From Leptasterias polaris (taxonomy: Eukaryota > Echinodermata > Asteroidea > Forcipulatida > Asteriidae), in NCBI GenBank assembly GCA_037783415.1, contig JAZGTN010000003.1, positions 2,502,501-2,566,500 on the forward strand: DNA of 64,000 bases, given 5' to 3'. The notes below the pieces were generated by a model, which ran no database searches, was not told the DNA's origin, and saw nothing but the letters and a program-made list of their open reading frames with translations. This document shows, piece after piece, positions 58,501 through 64,000 of this stretch (positions are counted from its first letter, which is position 1; every line of letters starts with the position of its first letter). Made by a program: the position numbers and the translations under genes.

Positions 58501-59238
58501 GTAAAGACTCGTCTTGGTTAAAGCCAGGTCTGCAGGTACTCAGGGGCATAGACAGGTTTTTTCAATTTGGGGGCGTGGTGGGGGGGGGGGAGGATTGCTT
58601 TCCAGTGGGTGGAGGGCACATATGGGCCATGTTTTTCCTTTTTCTTAAGGGCACTACAGGTATCTGGATTTTTTTGTGGGGGCATCTGGGGACACTGAAA
58701 ATTTGTTGGGCATATGTCCCCAAGCCCCCCTTACTGTATTTGTGTAAAAACATTGAAATGCTGTCACAAAAACATTCCAATAGACACAATCGGCGACCGG
58801 AGTCACGTGACTCGTAGTGGGTATACAATGTAAACAAACCTAGCAAACAATGCACAGCGAGCATGGAAACCATGGCTGCTTCCCACCTTTTGGCAGAAGC
58901 GCTCGGAAGCAGCCATGCGCTTCCATTCACGCTGCGCCTTGCTTGCTTGGTTTGTTTACATTTTATACCCACTATGGGTCACGTGACGCAGTCGCCGATT
59001 GTGTCTATTGAAAATGTGCTATATATGAGAACCTTGCCTTTATTGGAAAGTTCCAAAATTATTGTTTTATTCACAGTAAGAAGTGATTTCTCTTTTGATT
59101 TTTGTTGTGCAGACACAGATGAGGACAGAACCAGTGATGTTGATAGTGTTCGGGCGATACCATCAAAGTCTGAAGCTGGTAGTCCGCCAAGTAGACGAGG
59201 GTCAAAGGGACGCAACCAAGCACAGAGACTACTCAATG
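46505..59238 (+). CDS. Unrecognised acidic protein with repeated SDxxSIxTEEYEQxF motifs (nine exons, 3' incomplete)
   Basis: Nine exons join in frame with GT/AG sites: 46505-46565, 49059-49390, 50624-50762, 51750-51917, 52463-52558, 55799-56581, 56945-57202, 58341-58475, 59113-59238. The model encodes 699 residues with no stop and needs at least one more exon. Residues 1-177 are Asp/Glu/Ser-rich and probably disordered; 469-479 is a basic patch (KRGKSRHRKKR). A 15-residue motif recurs at about 244-258 (SDVDSICSED), 401-414 (DMDSIATEDFEHYF), 504-520 (SDSIKTEEYEGHF), 551-565 (SDPESIQTEEYEQRF), 588-602 (SDLESVETGMVHQKF) and 626-640 (SDVDPMQMEELEQKF), with a degenerate SDVDSV at 665. Most end in a short amphipathic segment before a Lys-rich stretch. 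No signal peptide or membrane segment. I do not recognise the family; an intracellular scaffold role is only a guess. Introns are rich in transposons. Confidence 0.78.
46660..46975 (+). pseudogene. LINE 3' end in intron 1
   Basis: Encodes relics of LWNDLPYQLRTLDSLQIFKS and ends GGCGCTCTACAAATGCCTGA followed by (TGAT)n. Collinear with 22625-22915. Only the last codons and 3' UTR of a CR1/L2-like element. Confidence 0.7.
47401..47604. mobile_element. MITE with CCCAACTTCATAAAGC-type ends
   Basis: CCAGGGCCCAACTTCATAAAGC at the left pairs imperfectly with GCTTTATATGAAATTCGACCCAGG at the right. The interior has TTGCTTAGCAGAAACGGGTAACCAG and TTGCTAAGCAG strings. Related ends occur at 62898-63058. 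Confidence 0.7.
48119..48245 (-). mobile_element. tRNA-derived SINE relic, minus strand
   Basis: ACTGTATACTCAGTAC, AAAAAATCCAC and TGGTGGGATTCGAACCTATGACC: the last string is an inverted box B. A more decayed copy follows at 48406-48500 (CTATATACTCGGTAC, AAAAAATCCACAGGC, GGGTGGGATTTGTACCC). Confidence 0.6.
48406..48500 (-). mobile_element. tRNA-derived SINE relic, second copy
   Basis: Diverged direct repeat of 48119-48245, 287 bp downstream; the box-B region has decayed. Confidence 0.5.
49059..49390 (+). CDS. Acidic-repeat gene, coding exon 2
   Basis: Residues 21-131. Very acidic: ESSDETDNDEVDEEP and similar strings, then a hydrophobic-patterned NHVDMILDNIDAELHNIINR that could be a short helix. 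Acceptor TGTGCCAG, donor AATAGG/GTGAGC (phase 0). The best-supported exon by composition. Confidence 0.8.
49645..49918 (+). repeat. 16-bp minisatellite, 17 copies
   Basis: Unit GGTTAGCAGTGTT(C or T)AT. I read the variable base, in order, as C T T T C C T T T T C T T T T C T; the rest of the unit is invariant. The flanks (GTAAAGCTGTTTACCGGTAAGC before, GCTGACCCGTAAACAG after) resemble the TTGCTTAGCAG-type MITE interior, so the array probably grew inside such an element. Confidence 0.93.
50117..50346. mobile_element. Palindromic MITE with GCCATCTTTACGGGCAA arms
   Basis: AATAGATAG ... GGCCATCTTTACGGGCAA on the left mirrors TTGCCCGTAAAGATGGCG ... CTATCTATT on the right. The interior is unusually CpG-rich (TGCGTTACGCGTGAG, GCACGCGCAC, TTCACGCGCC). 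Confidence 0.8.
50624..50762 (+). CDS. Acidic-repeat gene, coding exon 3
   Basis: Residues 132-177, Ser/Gln/Glu-rich (SEASEQSYQSGQ...DDTTADEEEH). Acceptor TTGTCTACAG, donor CATG/GTAACT (phase 1). Confidence 0.75.
50763..51749 (+). other. Intron 3 of the acidic-repeat gene
   Basis: G-run at about 51019-51037, a decayed inverted SINE box B at about 51290-51320, then a full SINE (51335-51700) ending about 50 bp before the acceptor. Confidence 0.6.
51335..51700 (+). mobile_element. tRNA-Leu-like SINE, most complete copy
   Basis: Head: GTGTCGTGACCGAGCGGATAAG (box A, type II), a variable arm with GATCAGCAGAGTGTGG, box B GGGTTTGAGTCCCGG. Body: GGATGGGACGTAAAGCC, AGAACCCAGTGCACTTATCG, GCATATTGCGCCACAGCACC, CTTTGAGATGCCCATCGGG. 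Tail ends near AAAGCGCCATGAGCATCAC. Partial copies: 11458, 24195 (minus), 39171, 57394 and 63850 (minus). Confidence 0.88.
51750..51917 (+). CDS. Acidic-repeat gene, coding exon 4
   Basis: Residues 178-233 (DDNGSDTGLGTGSLPGDSS...). Acceptor CTCATTCCAG, donor AGAA/GTATGT (phase 1). Confidence 0.75.
51974..52168. mobile_element. Short TTAA-ended MITE in intron 4
   Basis: Left TTAAAGGCAGGGTATACTTTTGG pairs with right AGTACACCCTGCCTTTAA. CAAAGACCAGTATCCTCACTT and CAACGTATACATGAA relate it to 28310-28635 and 30611-30966. Confidence 0.8.
52463..52558 (+). CDS. Acidic-repeat gene, coding exon 5
   Basis: Residues 234-265, including the first motif copy SDVDSICSEDIRLRM. Acceptor CAACCCTTCAG, donor CAAG/GTAATA (phase 1). 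The donor is immediately followed by the TAGA microsatellite that forms the tail of a LINE. Confidence 0.78.
52562..54165 (-). pseudogene. 5'-truncated LINE with reverse transcriptase relic, minus strand, in intron 5
   Basis: Minus-strand fragments in order: GPDNITSKVLKVCADQLA (about 54105), LWKKSAIVPIPK, NDLRPVALTSVPMKCLEKII (about 53930), then GAPQGCVLSPVLYTLYTNDL and the catalytic YADDTAIVG (about 53470), VSKTKEMVIDFRK (about 53350) and the thumb and C-terminal region to about 52770. Frameshifts split it into at least four pieces and the endonuclease is missing, so it cannot be active. The motifs fit CR1/L2/Jockey-group non-LTR elements. Its 3' end carries a (TCTA)n tail on the minus strand, seen as TAGA repeats at 52563-52585 next to the exon 5 donor. 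Confidence 0.88.
54166..54255. other. Intron 5, short unassigned stretch
   Basis: Nothing recognisable. Confidence 0.3.
54256..54351 (-). mobile_element. tRNA-like SINE head, inverted member of a head-to-head pair
   Basis: The minus-strand tRNA-like part is 54275-54351: GGCTAGATAGCTCAGTTGG (box A), a well-paired CCGG anticodon stem, a degenerate box B GGGTCAAATCC and GCTCTAGTC, so acceptor ends pair. Position 33 of the anticodon loop is not T, arguing against a functional tRNA. The tail CTTTGTTCAAGC follows on the minus strand. Confidence 0.7.
54410..54530 (+). mobile_element. tRNA-like SINE, direct member of the head-to-head pair
   Basis: Leader AGGGAGACCGCCAACATAGG, tRNA-like part 54438-54509 (GGCTAGATAGCTCAGTTGG, box B GGTTCGAATCC, CTCTAGTC with a fully pairing acceptor stem), then TTGTTCAACCC. 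The anticodon stem is mismatched. With the inverted unit 60-80 bp upstream it can form a large hairpin. Confidence 0.72.
54531..55798 (+). other. Remainder of intron 5
   Basis: No gene or clear repeat seen. Confidence 0.35.
55799..56581 (+). CDS. Acidic-repeat gene, coding exon 6 (largest)
   Basis: Residues 266-526 in 783 bases. Contains motif copies DMDSIATEDFEHYF (401-414) and SDSIKTEEYEGHF (about 508-520), a Ser-rich linker and the basic patch KRGKSRHRKKR (469-479). Acceptor TTGCACACAG, donor ATTG/GTAAGA (phase 1). Confidence 0.85.
56582..56944 (+). other. Intron 6
   Basis: A short intron with no repeat recognised; acceptor TTTCTTTGTAG. Confidence 0.6.
56945..57202 (+). CDS. Acidic-repeat gene, coding exon 7
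   Basis: Residues 527-612, with two motif copies in one exon: SDPESIQTEEYEQRF and SDLESVETGMVHQKF, each followed by a Leu/Val/Lys helix-like segment. Donor CAAG/GTGTGT (phase 1). Confidence 0.85.
57394..57510 (+). mobile_element. tRNA-Leu-like SINE head
   Basis: ATGTCGTGCCCGAGCGGTC, CAGCAGCAGAGTGTGG and GGTTCGAATCCCTTTCATGAC match the heads at 11458 and 51335. The body is lost shortly after, replaced by the microsatellite. Confidence 0.7.
57533..57597 (+). repeat. (AATTC)n microsatellite
   Basis: About 12-13 near-perfect CAATT/AATTC pentamers. Confidence 0.95.
58341..58475 (+). CDS. Acidic-repeat gene, coding exon 8
   Basis: Residues 613-657, with motif copy SDVDPMQMEELEQKFQAVL followed by a Lys-rich stretch (KQKKKDKKR). 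Acceptor CTTTCTAG, donor CGAG/GTAACT (phase 1). Confidence 0.82.
58476..59112 (+). other. Intron 8
   Basis: A G-rich run at about 58575-58593 and the palindromic MITE at 58778-59010, which ends about 100 bp before the next acceptor. Confidence 0.55.
58778..59010. mobile_element. Palindromic MITE in intron 8
   Basis: CAATAGACACAATCGGCGAC, GTCACGTGAC, AGTGGGTAT and TGTAAACAAACC at the left are mirrored by GGTTTGTTTACA, ATACCCACT, GTCACGTGAC and GTCGCCGATTGTGTCTATTG at the right. Terminal inverted repeats of about 60 bp, total 233 bp. Confidence 0.88.
59113..59238 (+). CDS. Acidic-repeat gene, coding exon 9
   Basis: Residues 658-699 (DTDEDRTSDVDSVRAIPSKSEAGSPPSRRGSKG...), with a degenerate motif start and a Ser/Arg-rich end. 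Acceptor TTGTGCAG, donor AATG/GTAGGA (phase 1). Not the last exon. Confidence 0.75.
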
Positions 59239-60105
59239 GTAGGAAATCAAACTTATCTCTGTATTTAGAGGAACTATTTTGTTCATGGTCTGCTTTCCAA
59301 GAGCAAGTCAGTTCCTCAATTTCTTTTGGGGCTTGCTTGCACATCCTGCCAGGCATGCTTAACCATTTGCTGAGCTTTTGGTTTATATAAATGTTACTAA
59401 TGCAAGTTTTCAATTAATATTTTGGCCAAAAAACTGCCTATTTTACTTTCATACATTAATAAAGGAATTTTGCCTCTTTAGTTGAAACCAGGCAAGGCAA
59501 ATTTATGTAGCATTGTATTCAAACAAAGCATGCAGGATTTAAACGGCAAATTGACTAAAGGTTAACACCCAAACTTGCTCCTTGCTGCTCTCCCAAGGTG
59601 GAGAAATAAAGGCATGCGAGATAGAAAGCAATTTCCCCCTCAATGGGTACTGACCTCATTATACACCCACAGGATGTTGATCCTCCTTAGTAGAACATTC
59701 ACCCATTTGCATTTGTAAAAAACAAGTATGTGATCATCTGCAGGGAAGGAGGACTGACTGATTTAGGGCATTTTAGCGAAGACTAAAGCTACCCTCTTGA
59801 CTTGTTGTACAGTTTACTTCTCATTGTAGTTAAATCTCATTGGAGTTGCCCCCTCTTGTGACGAGAAAGCTTTTAGCCCTGTCTGTCCTAACTCTGATAT
59901 AAAAAGATGCCCGATGTAGCAGCCTTTGCAGTTGGTGTGGCTTGTCTGAGGATGTGCCCTCTATTGAGCTCAGAGAAGCAGTGGCGCTGACTGTTGTTCA
60001 CACATCCTCTCAATTCATTTCTCATTGTTTGAATTCTGTAACTTCTACAATATATGTTTATTTTGTCTGTTTTTAGTGGGGTTTTTTCTTGTCATGTGGA
60101 TTCTG
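59239..60105. other. Intron 9 or downstream region
   Basis: No gene or clear repeat seen. No following exon of the acidic-repeat gene was found up to 64000. Confidence 0.35.
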
Positions 60106-60114
60106 TTTGTTGTA
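60106..60114. repeat. Target-site duplication, left (TTTGTTGTA)
   Basis: Nine bases immediately before the transposon end TAGACTTGT; repeated exactly at 62393-62401. Confidence 0.85.
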
Positions 60115-60654
60115 TAGACTTGTTGACAAGTCGTTAATGATGGTCGCGGTGAGTCGAGTCGCGTGTGGTGTTGTAGCCTAATAAAGAATGCTCTCGCGAG
60201 ATCACTGCTCTCGCGCGAAGTTGCTGGCTGCTGACTCTTCGTCATTAACGACTTGTGAAACCCGCCGGCGGTACATATTCATTTATTCATGTTCGAACAC
60301 AGTGTACATTACAGTTGCTGTAGCGACGATCATGAAGACGAGTCCATTTTATCTGAGGGTAGTACTAATTTTAGTTACTGTAAATGTACTGAATGCTTGC
60401 GCTTGAGACATCTGTGGGTGTGTTTTGTGGGTGTTAACTCCTTCATTAGTTTAGTAACTAAAGAAATAAAGTAAACTTATCTTAAACTGCATTATTATAA
60501 TAATTGTTTAAGATGTGTGTTTTGCCTCATAAAAATAAATATGCCTACCGTGAATAGTTACTGATACGCTCCAATCATTTAACCCGATGTGTTCTACAGT
60601 GATTGTGTGTATTAAGTGTGTATTAAGTGTGTATAAACAACGGACACGGAAACC

Positions 60655-60790
60655 AGTCAACTCGCCCCCTAGCAAAGTCGCCAATTTAAAAAAAGAACAT
60701 GTACAAAGTCACCAACTACAAATTCGCCCCTAGCAAAGTCGCCCCCTGACAACAAACTCGTCCCCTCTCATAGTCGCCCCTCACAACAGA
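60655..60790 (+). repeat. Degenerate repeat of GCAAAGTCGCCCCT type inside the transposon
   Basis: ACTCGCCCCCTAGCAAAGTCG, ATTCGCCCCTAGCAAAGTCG, ACTCGTCCCCTCTCATAGTCG and CGCCCCTCACAACA occur in succession. Confidence 0.6.
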
Positions 60791-60835
60791 ATTTAACAAA
60801 TTTGTGTGATTGGACTTCAGGGCTTCGAAAGCTAT

Positions 60836-61280
60836 CTTAACGGAACGAAAGAGGAATTTTGGGGAACGAAAGAGGAATTTTTGTGAACGAAAGAGGAATT
60901 TTGGGGAACAAAATCTCATTGCGAAGGAACGGGAGCGTATATATAGGGAACGGGAGCGTATATTTAGGGAACGAAAGCATATTTCGGACGAATGAAAGTA
61001 TATTTCGGGCAACTAATTCAAAGTCGTATTTTGATGAAACGAAAGCTTGTTTTTAGGGAAAGAAATCTCCTTTCGGTGGAAAAAATTCATTTTTATTGAA
61101 CGAAAGCATATTTTGAGCGAACAAAATTATATTTTGTGCAAACAAAATCATATTTCGAGGAAACGAATGCGTATTTTTCAGGGAACAAACGCGTATTTCT
61201 GGGTAACAAAATCGTATTTCGGGGGAAAGAAGGCGTGTTCGAGGGAACAAAAAACGTATTTTCTAGGAAAAATCTATTTT
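60836..61280 (+). repeat. Degenerate GGAACGAAAG tandem array inside the transposon
   Basis: Units of about 21-26 bp such as GGAACGAAAGAGGAATTTTG and GGAACGGGAGCGTATAT; conserved in the copy at 1-165. Translated, it gives spurious ERKRNFGE-type peptides. Confidence 0.8.
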
Positions 61281-62392
61281 GCTACCTAGAAAAACACAAC
61301 TTTGTTTACAAATTTAAAAAAATTTAATTTTAGGTGACAAAATTATAATATTTTGATTGAATAATATTTTGAGGAAACGAAATGACTTTGTTGGAATTTT
61401 GTGTGTCAAGAGATGGAAAAAAATTCAGAGTGAGATTTTTTTTTTTCACATTTTAATTTGTAATTTATTTTTCACCTGTTCCTTCAGGGGCTCTGGGGTT
61501 TTTTGTGTGTTTTTTGTTTTTTTGGGGGGGGTTCGTTTTTGTCTCACAAATTGTTTAACTTAATTGCACCGTCAATATAAGAGTGGTATTCCTATTTATT
61601 GACATAAATCTTATTTAATTTCCAAATCGGGGGAAGGAACGTACACCGAACATTGAAACGTAACGATTTTAAAACAGCGGATTCGATCAGCGAGGTTTAC
61701 CGACTAACAAACTCGCAATGACAAGGTAGTTGGTGGTCTGGCTCCCTACCCCTCTCACATGTTCATGAGCTTCCAGGTACAGCTATCTCTTGGCATGGCT
61801 AGGGTATAGGGGGTTTCCGTCGTGCTGAGCCCCGCCGAGAGAAACTCTGCCCGTCATGGCATGCATGCAGCTACACGATTTGCCCCGTGTGTTACGCGTC
61901 TCCCCACACGCTGTACACTGTCAAACACGCTTCCGTTGCTCGGACTCTCTGAAATAAAATCTTACGTTTGATTTTTTGTAATTATTTACAAGTTTTAGTG
62001 AAGTTGTACCCATAATTTGAATACGTATTTTCTTGTGTCAAAATATTCATGAACACAATCACTCTCACCACTCAGTGTTTGGTTTTGATCGTGCATGATC
62101 AAAGCATCAAAGCAACATAAAACTCCATCCAGTACAGGATTTGATGTTTAATATTCATCTACAGTTTGAATATTCATAGATATAACGAAATTGACCAATC
62201 AGATGCGTCCGTACGAAATCGGCTGAAGTGGCCATAGGCCGTGCACAAACCGCCAGCGGGTTTCACAAGTCGGTAAATGTGACCAGTCTTGAGAGCAGTA
62301 ATCTCGCACAGAGCAGCCCTCTCGCGGGATATTGCGAGAAAGCCGTTCCGCTATCACCGCGACAGACATTTAACGACTTGTCCACAAGTCTA

Positions 62393-62401
62393 TTTGTTGT
62401 A
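62393..62401. repeat. Target-site duplication, right (TTTGTTGTA)
   Basis: Exact repeat of 60106-60114 directly after the transposon end. Confidence 0.85.
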
Positions 62402-62897
62402 TAATGGTTCATAAATGCTTTGCATGATAACAATTGAGGTTTCTCTCTCTAAGAGTTTGTTTAATCATAGGTTCACTATCAATTCAGTTACTTAATAGTA
62501 CCCAGTGATTCAGCGGTTTTAAGGTTATTGTGTCTCACTGTACAAGTGTGAAAATGTACTGAATTTGTGGAGCTATTGCGATTCACTTGTGATGTATGAT
62601 ATTTGCAGGATGCAGGGTTGCAACTTTTTGGCTTATTGATTGATTTCCTCATTTTTGGTTTCTCAGCTGTGTGTTGAAAATTGAAAAAACCCAAAACAGA
62701 ACAGAGTCTTGCTGTGCCTGGCACTTTCTACTCTTTTTTTGCAAACTACAGTTGGATTTCTGAGGATGTTTAATCTTGCAGTTTGAATCTCTTGATGAAA
62801 TACTAATACATTTTGAAGGAGGTGTTAGCTGTGTGTTTGATCTACCTGAATGAGAGAATAACCAGGATGAGTGGGAGGGAGTCTTTGATTGGGAGTG
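62402..62897. other. Non-coding stretch
   Basis: No gene or clear repeat seen. Confidence 0.3.
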
Positions 62898-63058
62898 ACC
62901 TGGGTCTGATTTCATAAAGAGTTAAGATCGATCTTAACTGTGTGTCCATCTTAATTGCTAAGAAAGTGTGATGTCACAATACAAATCACTGTGGTGATAT
63001 TGACAACTGATCTTAAGAATAAGATGAATCTTAGTGCTTTGTGAGATCGAGCCCTGGT
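62898..63058. mobile_element. MITE with ACCTGGGTC...GAGCCCTGGT ends
   Basis: ACCTGGGTCTGATTTCATAAAGAGTTAAGAT at the left pairs imperfectly with ATCTTAGTGCTTTGTGAGATCGAGCCCTGGT at the right. Core GTGTGATGTCACAATACAAA is shared with 10400-10540. Confidence 0.75.
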
Positions 63059-63849
63059 ATTTTTGTGGGAGAAAATAAGAAAAATACAATTTTCATAAAA
63101 ACAAATAAAAAAAAGTATAATGCAATTTTTACATATGTGGGTCGTGAACTTTTGTTCTTGATTGGCAAAAATATGAGTTACTTCTATGAGGACAATAATG
63201 TTGATTTTGGTGGCAAGGGTATTGGAATAAAGAAAAGGGTTAACCACAGCAATTTATTTGAGTGTTCAAAGCTACTCAGACAGTGTGCATATTCATCAAT
63301 ATTTTGCTTCAAGATTAATTGAATTCGTATATTATCAATAAAATATCTCCACATATCAAGTCAAGACATTCATGCAGCAAATCAAATTGTTTATGTCTAT
63401 GGTTGAGTTTTACCTGAATAACCATTGAATCGCCCATTGTATAAAATGTAAATTGAACTGTTTGCAAAAGTCCCTGAGCGAAAAGATTGCGATCTGTCCC
63501 TGACACAGCAATGCATCATTGTCAGTTTTGACTAGAGATCCTAGGGAAGACCCAGGGGAGAATTAACGGTGTAAACATGGTTCTGGAACTCTCCAGGGTT
63601 CAAAGAAACAGGTCTTGTATTTCTTTGGAACAGGAATTTGTCGACCACAATAAAGAAGTGTCTTATATTCTTTGGACCTTTTCAGATTCCAAAAATTAAT
63701 TGTAAAGAGAGGATTGTAATCAATTCCAAATCTTGTGAGGATGCGTAACAGTGCAGATAGGCGCCAGTCACAGGTAACATGCAGTCTGTGACTACTGTGG
63801 GGATTTAGGTACAAGACCCATTTATTTACCTAGCATTAGGTACTTAGTT
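63059..63849. other. Non-coding stretch
   Basis: Short frames on both strands, none recognisable. No clear repeat seen. Confidence 0.3.
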
Positions 63850-64000
63850 CTTTTTCATGCATTACACAAAACATGGGACCTGTCACCTAAGGCTTTATGT
63901 CCCATCTGAAGGACGAAACAATAATGGTCAATTGCTTTGCTTAAGGGCACAAGTGTCAAGACTGGGACACGAACCCACACTCTGCTGATCGATTAAGTGT
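63850..64000 (-). mobile_element. tRNA-Leu-like SINE, minus strand, cut by the window end
   Basis: Read on the minus strand: head end with CAGCAGAGTGTGGG and TTCGTGTCCCAGTCTTGACAC, then GTGCCCTTAAGCAAAGCAATTG and a diverged start of the body. The box-A part lies beyond 64000. Confidence 0.7.

Larger units (their letters stand above)
60115..62392. mobile_element. 2.28-kb non-autonomous DNA transposon, Mutator-like
   Basis: Begins TAGACTTGTTGACAAGTCG and ends CGACTTGTCCACAAGTCTA. The inverted homology runs about 150-170 bp inward (GTCGCGGTGA, CTCTCGCG, GAGAT.ACTGCTCTC, GACTTGTGAAACCCGC, GGCGG). A perfect 9-bp duplication TTTGTTGTA flanks it. Long inverted ends plus a 9-bp duplication are the hallmarks of Mutator/MULE elements, although other superfamilies such as Rehavkus also make 9-bp duplications. 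No transposase frame is present. The interior holds GTCGCCCCT-type repeats (60655-60790) and the GGAACGAAAG array (60836-61280), and its right part matches 1-892. Confidence 0.85.

Noticed and set aside
58362..59413. Overlapping 136-175-codon frames on both strands across 58.4-59.4 kb
   Set aside because: They run through a palindromic MITE and shadow exons 8 and 9 in other frames.
60810..61289. ERKRNFGE-type repeat peptides on both strands
   Set aside because: Product of the degenerate GGAACGAAAG array inside a DNA transposon; frames differ between this copy and the copy at 1-165.

Overview
The window looks like animal nuclear DNA, most likely from an echinoderm; several repeat families suggest a sea star, but that is inference. 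Reasons: AT-rich sequence with long non-coding stretches, GT/AG introns, a marine-invertebrate style fibrinogen-related gene pair, tRNA-derived SINEs, 5'-truncated LINEs and many short palindromic transposons. No operons, bacterial genes or CRISPR arrays are present.

Layout. 1-0.9 kb: a copy of the interior of a DNA transposon whose complete copy lies at 60.1-62.4 kb. 1.2-7.3 kb: two intronless secreted proteins in the same orientation (1763-2818 and 6308-7321), each a signal peptide, a cysteine-rich PAN/apple-like module and a fibrinogen C-terminal domain; they are tandem duplicates and candidate innate-immune lectins. 7.6-14.4 kb: local duplications, MITEs and SINE pieces. 14.45-16.16 kb: a 63-copy 27-bp minisatellite. 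17-46 kb: introns or intergenic DNA packed with MITEs, SINEs, LINE 3' ends and a 6-copy 152-bp satellite-like array, with no convincing gene.

46.5-59.2 kb: nine exons on the + strand that join without a frame break into a 699-residue open-ended protein, acidic at the N-terminus, with a recurring 15-residue motif of the form SDxxSIxTEEYEQxF. Seven consecutive introns are in phase 1. I do not recognise the family, and this is the best candidate for something undescribed. Its introns hold a LINE reverse transcriptase relic (starting a few bases after a splice donor), SINEs, two minisatellites and palindromic MITEs. The 3' end of the gene lies beyond 59.24 kb and I could not find the next exon.

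60.1-62.4 kb: a 2.28-kb non-autonomous transposon with long terminal inverted repeats and a perfect 9-bp target duplication (Mutator-like by these traits). 62.4-64 kb: a MITE and a truncated SINE.

The genes are not obviously functionally linked. Most of the structure here is transposon biology, including two minisatellites that appear to have grown inside transposons.
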